A DNA stretch of 64,000 bases from assembly GCA_963573305.1 (NCBI GenBank), contig OY754338.1, positions 45,783,531 to 45,847,530 on the forward strand. Reading direction: 5' to 3'. The position numbers and the translations under genes were made by a program. The first letter of the stretch is position 1. The number at the start of each line of letters is the position of its first letter. This DNA is from Pyrrhosoma nymphula (lineage: Eukaryota; Arthropoda; Insecta; Odonata; Coenagrionidae). The notes under the pieces are model-generated. The model searched no databases. It was not told the DNA's origin and saw nothing but the letters and a program-made list of their open reading frames with translations. Below are positions 22,542 to 33,800 of the stretch, piece by piece.

Positions 22542-23890
22542 ATTTGTTCTCTTAAATGGATGTTTGCAGAGAAATTTACCATTGAGCTCCACTTTCTCTG
22601 CGCGAAGTTTTTTCTAACTACTCCGATACAATCGATTGAAAACTCTTTCTCGGCGTTAATGACAATGGAATACGGACACATAAACAGAAGACCAATTTTT
22701 GGTAATTTGAAAGATATATTTTGTAATTTAAGGAAAAATATCCCAAAGATTTTTCAAAATTTCAAGGTTTCATTTTCAAAATTTGCAGAGCTCAGACCTA
22801 AGAAGTGCGTTATTGCGGGAGCATCAGGAACTCATACAGTATATGTGTGTCTGGTGCATCAAAATTTTAAATTAATGATTTAAGGTGCAAGGTTGTCACC
22901 ACTAAATCTAGGGGATAACACTGAGCCGCTGTTGTCATATAAAGACTATTTGTCAGCAATGATGTGTTTCCCTGCGACCGAGGCATGCCATTTGAACGAA
23001 TGTAAAAACTGCCCTGGGCCGAGCAAAATTCGGAAATCAGTAGAAGAACACTTTGATGGAAATTTAATCGATAGCATTACTTACCACCAATGGGTGCAAG
23101 CTAACCGTTGCTCCCTAGAAATGTTTACAAAATCTACCAATAACTTTCTTGAAACATATATTGAAAAGTTACAGAAACGTCAGCCACATGACTACATTGC
23201 TAAAAATCAATCTGATTATATTAGAAATGTAAAGCATAACATCCAAGTGGGGCAGGTTCTCGTCATTGCAGATTTTTCGGAAAATTTATGCTTTCGTTTT
23301 GCAGGACAGCATGCAAGGTATGCACTGGAATAACGACCAAGCAACAGTTTATCTCCTGGCTTGCTATTACAGCCCTAAAGTCCAGGATAATGTAATCCCA
23401 TTAAGCTTCGTAATCATATCAGACAGCCTGAAGCATATAACATCAACTGTACATTTTTTCAAAAACATCTCCTTAAATTCTTGAAATTGAAAGTTCCGAA
23501 GCTTCAAAATGAAAAATATTATTCAGATGGAACGGCTGCTCATTATAAAAACAAGTATAACATTCAGAACTTATCTCTTCACAGGAAAAAGTTCAGTCTC
23601 TGCAGAATGGCATTTCTTTGCTACATCGCATGGTAAAGGGCCAAGTGACGGACTGGGAGGAACTTTGAAGACTAGCATCAAGAGCAAGTCTTCAGCTTGC
23701 ATACAAAAAACAAATACGTACACCTATAGAACTCTTTAAACGGGCAAAAGATCATATTTTAGGAGTGGATTTTGGCTACGCAAAGAAAGAAGAACTTGGT
23801 AAACATTCCGATGTACTTGAAAAAAGATTTCGTCTGGCAGTTAGTTTAGCAGGAATTAGGGAGTTTCATGCAGCAATACCATCCATTTAA
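22524..23890 (+). pseudogene. Broken transposase of the 2.97 kb transposon
   Basis: Pieces of one protein occur in order across several frames. First is FAELRPKKCVIAGASGTHTV (to a stop at 22881-22883), then a cysteine-containing region (CHLNECKNCPGP), then VIADFSEN at about 23263-23290. A frameshift follows, then MQGMHWNNDQATVYLL and FVIISDSLKH. After another frameshift come YYSDGTAAHYKNK and then EWHFFATSHGKGPSDGLGGT in yet another frame. The last piece ends IREFHAAIPSI at 23890. The same series of blocks is familiar from uncharacterised transposase-like proteins in many arthropods. The D in DFSEN and the D in SDG are good candidates for catalytic acidic residues of an RNase-H fold; that is inference. 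At least one in-frame stop and three frameshifts make it inactive. Confidence 0.75.
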
Positions 23891-23903
23891 CAGAACAAAT
23901 AAC

Positions 23904-24887
23904 AATTGTTGTTAACATTCATAGTTTATAATATATTTTTATCTCATATGGCCACGACCTTGAGCAACTAGGAAATGTTTAGGCTTGCATCGCGTGTCGC
24001 TGCATGTATTCCAAATGGGAAGTTGACGGGCGGCGCGAGAGAAAATTGTAAATGTTTAAATATTTATAAAAAACGCATTTATGAATTTACACTAAATTTT
24101 ATTTTTTGTGTAGTTATCTGGATATGTTTTAATTACGGAAAAAAAGATTCGGCCGATTCTGAGATGGAGTATTTGAGAAAAAATTATCAAAATTTTTTTA
24201 AACACGGGCCGCGCGAGAGAAAATTGTAAATGTTTAAATATTTATAAAAAGCGCATTTATGAAATTCCACTAAATTTTATTTTTGGAATACTTAGCTAAA
24301 AATATTCAGATTAAGGAAAAAAAGTTTCGGCCGATTCTGAAATGGAGTATTTGAGAAAAGTTTATTAACAACTTTTTAAACACGGGCCACACGAGAGAAA
24401 ATTGTAAATGTTTAAATATTTGTAAAAAACGCATTTATGAATTGCCACTAAATTTTATTTTTGGAATAGTTAGCTGAATATGTTTAGATTACGGAAAAAA
24501 AGTTTCGGCTGATTATTGTATGGAGTATTTGAGAAAAGTTTATTAACAATTTTTCAAACATTAGTAATTTACAACAATAGGGTATCGATGAAAATAATTT
24601 GTTATTGATATATTTGCATTCAATTAAGATTTAGCTTTAATAAAAGTTATTAACCATTGTTGTATGACAATTACAAGCGGAGATATAAGTGATAATATGA
24701 TTTAAGGCTCGGATTTTTGCTAAAAATGCGAAAAAATTAAAATATGCATAATTCACTTAAAAATTTTTTTTTCACAAAACGGTTCGAGGGTATTCAGTTT
24801 GAGTTAATATTGTACCCATACACCAATTTTTATCCAAATCTGAGACCCTAAGGGACAAACGTTTGTTGAATTGAGGTGGAATGACCC
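23904..24887 (-). repeat. Right terminal inverted repeat
   Basis: About 985 bp, the complement of the left repeat but longer by about 360 bp, the equivalent of two extra copies of the 178 bp unit. Confidence 0.8.
24026..24556. repeat. Three tandem 178 bp units
   Basis: Units start at 24026, 24204 and 24382, each opening with ACGGGC.GC.CGAGAGAAAA and closing with a TATTTGAGAAAA.TTAT..A block. The spacing is 178 bp both times. Each unit carries a CGGCCGAT/CGGCTGAT sequence. The units differ by small changes, so the array is not brand new. Confidence 0.8.
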
Positions 24888-25597
24888 AAATATAACTAGT
24901 AGCTTAACTATGCAATTTTCTCAGTATAAATTAATGAAATAAGTAGAACATTATAAATTATTGATATTCCACCTATAATTTGAACAAACATACATATGGA
25001 ACTCATTGTTACAATCGATTACTTTGAAATATACATATGTGCATGACATCTATGTCTAACCTTAATGAGGGGCGGTTACGGATGATATACATGGGAACTA
25101 AGTATTCTTTCGGAGCTTAATGAAGATGAAAGAAGAAATAATTGTGACTGCTCTTGTCTTGAATAACAAAGCAAAATATATTTGATGCATTTTTTATATA
25201 ATTTCCTATATATAAATTTTTTTCCATGGAAGTTAACCTTAAATTTACAGCCACCTACAGCTTCACTTTGAAATCTATAACCATTCACATGAGTCCTCAG
25301 ATACCCATTCACCGATATTATCCAACTAATTATCACACAGCATGCTTCTTGGACTAGAATTAGAAACCTTAGAAAACGGCTTATGTATTTCGGTAATTAT
25401 CTATAGATATAGCACCTACTTTAGGTGGCTAAACTTAATTATTATTAGAAATATGATACCATTTTGTGTGATGAGGCTAAATTACTTGAAAAAAACTCGT
25501 AAGGATACCTCACTCAAAGTACCTCCAACACCAGAGGGATGATATTTGCCATGAAAACATTATTGAATTGACCAGAAAAAATTATTAACCTTGAACT
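24888..25597. other. Unassigned sequence
   Basis: AT-rich, no feature recognised beyond the possible AAAT target duplication at its left edge. Confidence 0.45.
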
Positions 25598-25680
25598 AAG
25601 TTGGCTTAACGATATAACGGGTTTAGATACCTGTCTGGCAATTGGAACATCCAGGCTCGAATCCCTGTCAAGTCAAATAA
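25598..25680 (+). mobile_element. tRNA-derived SINE remnant
   Basis: TTGGCTTAACGA at 25601 has the form of box A. CCAGGCTCGAATCCCTG at 25651-25667 is a T-arm with box B. Between them are ACCTGTCTGGCAATTGGAACAT-like bases with the anticodon-arm layout seen in arthropod tRNA SINEs. The cloverleaf is decayed, and no clear tail or duplication was found. Confidence 0.55.
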
Positions 25681-26002
25681 CTTCTTAATGGTGAATTTGA
25701 ACCCTTTGGAGTACATCTTTGCATCCTTGAGCGCGGCTGCTCACTTAGTCAGCATGCCAGTCATAGGGCTACTTCCGGAGGGACGAACGGGACTGGACCC
25801 CCAAGAAGCAACTTTTTTAAGGGTACAAGCATTAACATATAAAAAAATTAACATTCTAGATTTCTATGAATACTTCAAAAAGGGCTAGAAAATGCAGTTT
25901 TTTTTATAATTTTCAAACAATTTTCGGGCAAGAGACCTCCATTAGCCTGGGCGCAGACCCTCGTGCTTCGCCTATCAAAAATATTCTGGTGTGTAAGTCT
26001 GT
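25681..26002. other. Unassigned sequence
   Basis: Contains a 66-codon open frame at 25688-25888 with no recognised motif; otherwise nothing seen. Confidence 0.45.
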
Positions 26003-26608
26003 AACATTTGTCGACCGTCAACAAATGTAAATTTTCTTCTATGTAGCTCAATGGACACTGGCCTGTAAACCTCACTCTCAACAGTATGGTGGTCGCAGAA
26101 GAGCTCACCTCACAATTTTACAGCCATTTTGTGCAGTGAGTATTGGCATCGTATCTTTTTCTGTTTGCAGAAATATGGACCTAGTGTGAGGGAAAAACCA
26201 AAACTATTTCGTAAAACCTTGACAGAAAATCAACGCCTTAAGAGCCAAAAGTCTGAGTCTTCCTAATGCGCACCACTTCTAACCAAACTTTTAACGACGG
26301 TCGACCATTATATAAGCGACTTGGACGCCTGCTTTACGTACAAATGCTAAACCCGGTCGTAATATTGTTGACCGTTGTTAAAAATTAGAGTAAACACATT
26401 AGGTGCACACAGACTTGATGCTCTAGCGGCGTTCGGTTTCACTCGAAATGGTTCGCGAAATTTTTATGGTCACTCTTTCACACAGGGCCAAATGCTCACT
26501 GCTTAAAAAGTTGTAAAACTGGGAGGTGAATACAGTAGTGTTATCGAAGTGAGTTTTATATATGTAGACCGTATAGTAGACAATTGGCGTCAACGGTCGA
26601 CAATAGTT
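26003..26608. repeat. Four-copy alternating inverted motif
   Basis: A 20-25 bp motif around AACGGTCGACAA occurs four times in alternating orientation: 26003-26024 (minus), 26289-26312 (plus), 26360-26386 (minus) and 26589-26608 (plus). The inner pair forms an imperfect hairpin with arms TTTTAACGACGGTCGACCA and its relative. Either two neighbouring MITEs of about 260-310 bp share termini, or one element has nested inverted ends. No coding sequence inside. Confidence 0.55.
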
Positions 26609-27272
26609 AGTCTTAGCCCCTTAGTCCCCAGAGCCAAATTCTAGATATGCCATTGTAGGTCATCTGTATATTTCGAAGTGATTCACACAAAACAAGTTTG
26701 AACTAGCATAAACCCCCCACTTTCCTCGGATAGGTTTGCAGAGCGTCCGCAGTCCGTTCACTTGCTCGTGTCACCTCATTCCACGGGACTGAAGCAGGCA
26801 ACGGGAAAAGCGCCACCTCGGCCAGCGGCGACTAAAACCGCGCGACACAGTCAGTTGGAGGGCCTCGTAAGCCAGAGAGGGGTATTTTTACCATGACGCC
26901 AGGCTCTGGGCTAATAGCCCTGGACGAGGAGAAGGCGCGGGGGGAGGTGGGTGGGGTGGGTGAGAAACCCAGAGCTGGGCTAGGGGGAGGAAGGAAGGAA
27001 GGAGGGGATAGCACTGGGAGAATTAAAGGATGTGACGAGAGAACGGTCGGTCTTGGGAAGGAACTGCTCGAAGAAGAGGAAGAACGAGCCATCGGATAGA
27101 AAAATAACAACTGACTCGGGGTCATTAGTGCGAGGAGACTTGATCAGGCTACCCGCTTTTCCTTTCCCGTTTCAAAATCCACGACTTCCTCTCCGTAATG
27201 GAACTATGTTGTCACTCATGAAAATCCTTCTAACGACACCATCAAATATGCTGGTAAAAATACCACAGTACT
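26609..27272. other. GC-rich, CpG-containing stretch
   Basis: 26740-27110 is clearly richer in G, C and CpG than the surroundings, with open frames on both strands of low complexity (serine/proline-rich or glycine/glutamate-rich). These look like products of composition, not proteins. It could be a promoter-associated CpG patch or an old element. No start of a known gene was recognised. Confidence 0.4.
26939..26960 (+). other. G-quadruplex candidate
   Basis: Four G runs of 6, 3, 4 and 3 are separated by AGGT, T and T, a strict quadruplex pattern, within the GC-rich stretch. Confidence 0.6.
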
Positions 27273-27522
27273 CGGTGACGTAGCCAGGATTTCGTTTCCG
27301 GAAAGAGGTGCATGTTGATTTTAAGCGAAGAGGGGTTGAAAATATTTGAAAATATGGAGGAAATTTGTGTGTTTAGGCAATTAAGAGTGCAATTGCGACT
27401 GCGGTGTAACTGCTGATATTTTACGATTTTAGCTCTGCAAAATGCAGAAATAATATAAAACCCACAGCCATTTGTTTTAAAATTCACAAATAAATTTATT
27501 TATAAAGTTGTTCAATCTGAAG
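27273..27522 (+). repeat. hAT-like dispersed repeat, copy A
   Basis: Starts CGGTGACGTAGCCAGGATTTCG and matches 40589-40820 through AATTTGTGT..TT..GCAATTAAG.GT and GTGCAATTGCGAC.GCGGT. The right terminus found in the other copy was not located here, so this copy is truncated or too diverged. Confidence 0.55.
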
Positions 27523-27717
27523 TATGAAAATCAATTCCAAACAATATATGAACAATAAATGACTTCAAAAGTATTTGTTACAACGAACGTCGTTGACTTT
27601 CTACTTTAAGGTCAACTGTTTATGATAAATTCGAAATTTCGATGGGTAGGGCGGTCCGGTCCCCCTGGTACTGACTGGTGCTGACAGTACTGCCCAATGC
27701 AATAGTTCTCACTTAAG

Positions 27718-27785
27718 GTGACTGAAGCGGTAATTATGGGTCATTGAGGGCACATTTTCATAACTTTTCAAGTAAGTCAAACAAA
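27718..27785 (+). repeat. Short duplicated segment, copy A
   Basis: Shares GCGGTAAT..T.GGTCATTGAG.G..CATTTT and TTTTCAAGTA.GTC with 28052-28115, 334 bp downstream in the same orientation. Confidence 0.45.
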
Positions 27786-28051
27786 TACTACGATAGCAAT
27801 CACTCGATCAGTCAGTCAATCTGCACCAAGTTTTAAAACTACATAGGTTAAGATATTTTAAATTATTACCCGAGATTTCAAAACTTGATCGTATTTTAAA
27901 AATTAATTGTTTTCCAAAACATGGGAAAAACATTTTCTCGTCTCCCGGAGCTGTTCATTTTATAATAAGTATCCACCACTTGCAGACAGGGGCAAGGACA
28001 CTCGGACGAATGGAATGCTCATCCCTCTGGTGCCAAGTCGAGCCCAACGAT

Positions 28052-28115
28052 GTTGGCTGGAGCGGTAATCGTTGGTCATTGAGTGAACATTTTAAGTTTT
28101 TCAAGTATGTCGAAA
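28052..28115 (+). repeat. Short duplicated segment, copy B
   Basis: Partner of 27718-27785. Confidence 0.45.
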
Positions 28116-30724
28116 ACATATTAGGAGCACATTTCATTTTAGTACATGATCTATTTAAGCGGCGGTGCTCACCATTCCCGCAGTAACGCATATAATACAT
28201 GAATTATATTTTACATAATTTAAGTCTTTTTCCCATGGTAAATTTAAAAAAAGTATTCATGAATTTGAAAAAATTCTTGAATTCAGCACTGATTAGCAGA
28301 GGGCTTGAAAGAGAATTTGGTTAAACTGACATCAATAGGGTATAATTGGTCCAAAAAGAACAAATTACGAAAGGTTTTCGGCAGTCTACGAGCCTAATAT
28401 CAGTAATTACATGGAAATAATTATAGCCTTATATATATAAGGAATTGCATGCTGGTTTACTAATGCACATAAAAACAACAGCGAAACAGTTCTAGTAATA
28501 CGTGATTTATTAGCAATTTTGAATCACGCATTTTGAAAAGGCCTCATCTTGGATTTGAAAATTTTCAGGAGAGAGAAAAAACTGAATTTCTGACAAACAT
28601 TTGGAAGTAAGGGAACAATTTTTTCTTAAGAGTCCTGCTGAAAGCAATATATAAAGCAAATATGAGCCCTTATTGCTAAAAAAATATCAGTTTACAACTA
28701 AACATAAAAAGGAGGGAAAAAGTTCAATTAAAAAACTATTTCAGGTGAGCCCTTTCCAAAATTCGTGGTTCGATTAGAATACCTGATTTAACCACAGTGC
28801 AACATAAATTTCTTTCTGCTTTTCAATATAATAAGATCACCAATTCGCTGAAATGTACTATGTGAATTATACTTGTCTTCTCATCTTATTGTAACTTTTG
28901 GGAGACGGAGGAATTCAATCTCGTTTTCTTACGTAGTCAAAGAAGTCTCTGGCGGGGAATAGTTGAAGGACATACACGCAGAAAAACGAAAGAGAATAAG
29001 TATTCTCGTTTTGCTAGGAATTTACAAAGTTCCTTAATTTACATAAATATACAGAATATTGGGCAGTGCATGCGCAGTCCGATTTCGAAAGTTCTCATTA
29101 ATTATTCACGAATAAATTGACGGAAAAAACTTAGCGTGGGAAACCAGCTTAAAGCGTGTTCTGATTTATAATATTTATAGTTTTTGGTGCGGGATTCAAA
29201 ATTTAGACCAAAATTAAATTTAAGTATGTTTTTTCGATTCTTTGACTCATCATGACACCTTGATATTCGTATGCGACCATTATTATACTAAGAAATGCAT
29301 TACTCTGCGTTAAGAATTAAAATTTGTACCCATACTATCGAATCATTACGCAATATATCTCATGCACCATAAATGACATAAACTACAAACAAACAACCGG
29401 TAAAATGATTGTAGCATTAATAGCATCTTTTAAATTAATTAAGATATATTTATGTTGCTCGAGTGATGAAAACCGAAATTTATTTCAAAGATAAAACTAA
29501 TATAAGACAGTAAAAAAATGTAGATTGATATTTTGTATGATTACAACCTAATATTGGTATCTTCTAAAGGGATATATCTTCTTCCAGTAAAGAACAGACG
29601 AAATTCATCTGTTTCACATCTACAAGAATTACGGCAAAAAGACCACCATGGATCAGTCATGAGAACTGCTAGCCAATAGTCATATTTAGATTTCTTCAGT
29701 TGGTCACAAAGTACTTTAAAAACATATTTGAATAAGATATTGAGGTGATCCCGCACAACTAAACAAGTATTTATTTTATTTCATCCATAAATCTGCTCAA
29801 AATTTAGTTTCTCATGGATATGTACAGTTTTTTTGTATCTGATGGCTAGTTATAGATTTTATATCATTTGCTACTATTTATTTTTCTCTTTTTTAAGAAT
29901 ACTAAAACGTGTGTATGGTTTCAATTCACAATTTATTTGTATTTCATTATGTAAACAGTAATTTATGATCCTTGATATCGTTAATATTTACATTATTTTG
30001 TCATTGTAATCGAGCGATGGTCATAATGAAGTAATTATCATTATCTTAATTATAATACACCCATTGGCATTTCTGGTAGAATTCCCCGGGATTGCATGGC
30101 ACAAAAAAGGTTAAACTCAATCTCTCGGATAGAGTTTCACATCTATGAAATGCAAACAAAATCTGAATGATGATTTGCACTAACGACATGTTTGAAACTT
30201 CTTATGGGTTGTGTATTTTTATACTATTCGACGTATATTTATATAAAACCTATCAAAGGAGATTTTGTAGCAACAAATTACACATACACTGAAGCTGCTC
30301 AGTAGCTCATAACCAATAAAACACTGAGAGCGATATTTTTTCTAATTAAAATTAAAAAGAATCTCGGAAATCAAAAACCTATCGAACAAACTATCACGGA
30401 AAACTTTACATTAAAGATGAACTTGCTGATTATGCACATATTGCTCTTCATAAGTTGATACTTCCATGTTGTAAAGGGACTGACTATGATGAAATGACGT
30501 TTGTATATTCCCCAGAAATACTTGTTATGACCCGAGAATCCGAAAAAAAATCAGCCGATAGAGTATAGCAGTAGGTCTCTTATGCCATCAAGAAGTAAAT
30601 ACAAAACTTACAAGAGGATTCTTCGTGTCATTTGGATGAAATCTTATAGCTAGTGTTTACACGGAAAGTGTAACAAGTTTACACGTAGAGGCATGATCAA
30701 TAAAAAAATTGGACGCAGAGTCAG
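28116..30724. other. Unassigned AT-rich sequence
   Basis: 2.6 kb with no recognised gene, RNA or repeat. Confidence 0.5.
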
Positions 30725-30800
30725 CATTCGTGGTGGTTCAGTTGACAGAGCCACCACGATTGACTGACCAGAGTGTTCTGGAATCTAATCCAGGCGAAGC
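30725..30800 (+). mobile_element. Possible tRNA-derived SINE remnant
   Basis: TGGTTCAGTTGAC at 30734 resembles box A and GTTCTGGAATCTAATCC at 30775 a decayed box B, with GACTGACCAGAG between them in the anticodon-arm position. A 9 bp perfect stem TCGTGGTGG/CCACCACGA (30728-30759) with a 14-base loop spans the first half, which is not a normal tRNA fold. Weaker than the other SINE calls. Confidence 0.35.
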
Positions 30801-33800
30801 CTCTGAAGACACATCCTACTAAACCAACGCTGTAAGATTTTCTGCATGCGATACCTTTCTAAGAAGTCACTAGGGACGCCTAGGAAGGGAAAGAGTTTCA
30901 CAGCTTAGCGTAGCACAGAATTAGTTAGTTCTGGCCTTACCGAGAAACAGGACTTTGGAATGATGACCGAGGTTGGCAAATCAGTAGCGGAGACAAACTT
31001 TGAAACTTATGCCTATTATTTCTTCCAGAGTTTTATATAACATGGAGGTCATCCATTGAAGGACAGAGGTATACTCTCTACCATGTTGGATGTATAATAT
31101 CCTCACTTTTAAATATATTCTTATTATAACATCGTACATTCAAGGCCAAGGGCCGTATCTATGCAATAACGTAAACAACGGTAACTACATCAGTAGTAAA
31201 AAGCAGAATAAATTCACTATTCAGAACGGATATATATGTAAATGTAAACAAAACCATGAGATACTGCACGAATACCTTATTTTATTCCAGTAAATCATTT
31301 AAAGGTAAAGTCAAATTTTTCAGACGGTAGAAAATTATAATCCCCATGATTAAATAGATTGATAACATGATAGAAATTATTCTGCCATTTAAGAAGGCTA
31401 AATAAGCGGTTATTAGGCTCTAGAGAAGCTTATTAAAAAAACTACTTAGTACTAACAAACTGAATTTAGTTTACACCCTAATTTAACTAGCACTTGCTGG
31501 CTTATTAAGATTATATCAATACATTCTTAAAAGACTGCTATACCCCGTTTACATTACTAACTTTCTACGCTAGTAACTCTAATGCTAGTAAGAGTTTCGC
31601 CGTGTGACCGCAAGTTAAAGTCAACCCGAGTAAGCTTGTTTACCACGCTAGAGCTCCCAGGGTTGGCGCTGGTTACTGGCATTTGAAATTACTGTGAACG
31701 GAAGTTATTAGAAATCGTGGTTGAAATACGAGATAAGAAAATGGAGGGTCAAGCAGAAAGACGGCAGCCTTGCACTGAAAAGGAAGTTGAAGATCTCCTC
31801 GACTATACAGCCATTAAGTGCCTTAAAAGGAGGATGCATTGATTGAATTAACACTATAAGACATATATGAAATGCAAACATTGCTAATTACTTCAGCAGT
31901 CACGTAGGGTGCTTCAGATGTTTTTTTTAGTTATTCCTTACTTTTTTAATCTCTTCTACGGTACTACAGTAAACAAGAAATCGTGCGAAAGGAAGTAATT
32001 TTAAACCGCCAAGTTAGCCATCATTTAACTGTAGGAATATAAACCAGGCATAAGACTGCAAGGGACGCGAGAAACATTTGTAACGTTTCTCAGCATATGA
32101 AATGAGACCTCATTAGATATGACTAGGAATCAGGACTAGCGAACGTAAATCAATGTTCTTAGGGTGGGTAATGCTCACTCCTAGAGAGCCAACAACCAAG
32201 TGTTCTTATTTTGTATTAAGATAGTGTGTTGTCTCCATCTTCATCAAGTTGTGTTATTATCACTGTGATGTCAAAGGTGTTGTTTGCTGCGTTTATCCAA
32301 AAGGAAGTATTTAAATCCTGGTAGAAGCTGTGTAAAATAATCAAATAAACTCTCTGGTGAAAAATCTACTTACTTCGTTAATACATTTGCCAAAGTTAGG
32401 TATTTCAAGTAGCAAGAAATTGGATTATTTTAAGGGTAAAGTAAAACACGTAAAATTTAAAACACGGCAATTATTATGCACCATAAAGATAGTGATTCTC
32501 GTCTCATTTCTGGCACCATGTTTCCAAATAAGCAAGGGGAAAGGGGAAATAATAATACAATGGCTGTCCCTCTTATGCGGCGAGTGCGTCTATTCACGCT
32601 GAAAGAACGTTTATTTTTTCTCGGTAAATATTTGCACGCTCCGATACTCACAGCAAATCGAGGAGAGGTAATTAACGCTATTTTTTTCCATATTTCCCTA
32701 GATAGTAGGTAACCGCATGAAAAAATTATGTTGTTTCCACTAAATCACGAGAGAAAGGCTAAACGAAAAATTTGAGAAAATAACATGAGGCTACTCAGAA
32801 TTCGGTTTGCTAATGACGTTGTAAATGTGGAAAATTAGCAAGTACCTAAAAGAAAAAATTAGTTTCTTAGTTCTTAAGAGTTATTAAGCTAGTTCGTAAT
32901 TTCTTAGAGAAACTTGCCCTTTCTCTTTTGTTATTATGTCTATGTATTGGTATTACAGGGTGCTGGTAATGTATAACTCGAGCTCATATTTACTTGTGCC
33001 TAATCTATTAAATAGATAATCACTCAGAAAAGAACATGATATATTAAATACAAGAATATTGCAAAAGCATTGGTTGAAACGAAAAATATGCGCCCAAGGA
33101 AACCAAAGCTTAATTGATAAAAAATAACAATAGCAAAGTTAAAACATAGTAATATAAATGCTAGAGAGCACAATGATAACTGAAGTAATACAATTCTACT
33201 GATTTGGAAGTCCGAAAGCACAATTTGACCCAAATATTCAAGATATATAAGTAATTACTCGGAAAAGGAAGGCTTTTTCGAAAATATGATTTAGTGAAGA
33301 ATTTGAATTTAAAAATATTAAAAGATTTAACGATAACATTCTTCAGGAGCACGCTGGTAAGCAATCAGGATCTTGAAATGGGAACATCTATGGGGTAAAA
33401 GGACCAACTCGCATTGAAAGTAAGAGAAATGTACAGTTGGAGAAAATTCAATAGAACTTGTTAGAAATGATTTCTATTATAAAAGTTTTGTTTATTCAAG
33501 TTGAAATGGTAAAAGAGAAAAAGTCACAAAGGTGTTCAGTCGAAGAAAAAGTAGAATGAACTGGACAACAAGAAATAAGGCATAACTGACACTTTTTTTA
33601 TTATAACAGAGTATAAGAGAGTAGCAGAGAAAGCTAAGAACAAATTATGCAGATGATATCCAGATTAAAATAGTTTATAACCTTATATGACGAATTGATG
33701 CTCTTTTCGAAGATTTCTGACGTAATACCACGATAGATATGACAACTCTCGCTGGTAAGTCTGCAACAGTCTATATGATAGAAAAAATAAATTGACAGTT

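Larger units (their letters stand above)
21921..24887 (+). mobile_element. DNA transposon with long unequal inverted repeats
   Basis: A 2,967 bp element begins GGGTCATTCCACCTCAATTC and ends with its complement. Four bases AAAT precede and follow it, a possible 4 bp target duplication. The left inverted repeat is about 620 bp. The right one is about 985 bp because a 178 bp unit is present three times there and once on the left. The middle encodes a broken transposase of a type widespread in arthropod genomes. A 4 bp duplication fits families such as Sola or Chapaev better than the 9-10 bp of MULEs, although long, internally repeated ends recall fold-back/Rehavkus elements. The superfamily is therefore left open. 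Confidence 0.8.

Noticed and set aside
26832..27125. Serine/proline-rich 97-codon frame on the minus strand
   Set aside because: Low-complexity product of the GC-rich, G-run composition; the opposite strand is open as well.
31741..31842. Small frame starting MEGQAERRQPCTEKEVEDLL, loosely like the start of a SANT/Myb-type transposon protein
   Set aside because: Only 33 codons, no tryptophan pattern of a SANT domain, and no transposon termini found around it.
33646..33657. TATGCAGATGAT, coding for YADD, the reverse-transcriptase catalytic motif
   Set aside because: The frame around it has stops close by on both sides and no other reverse-transcriptase block was recognisable, so a chance match is more likely.
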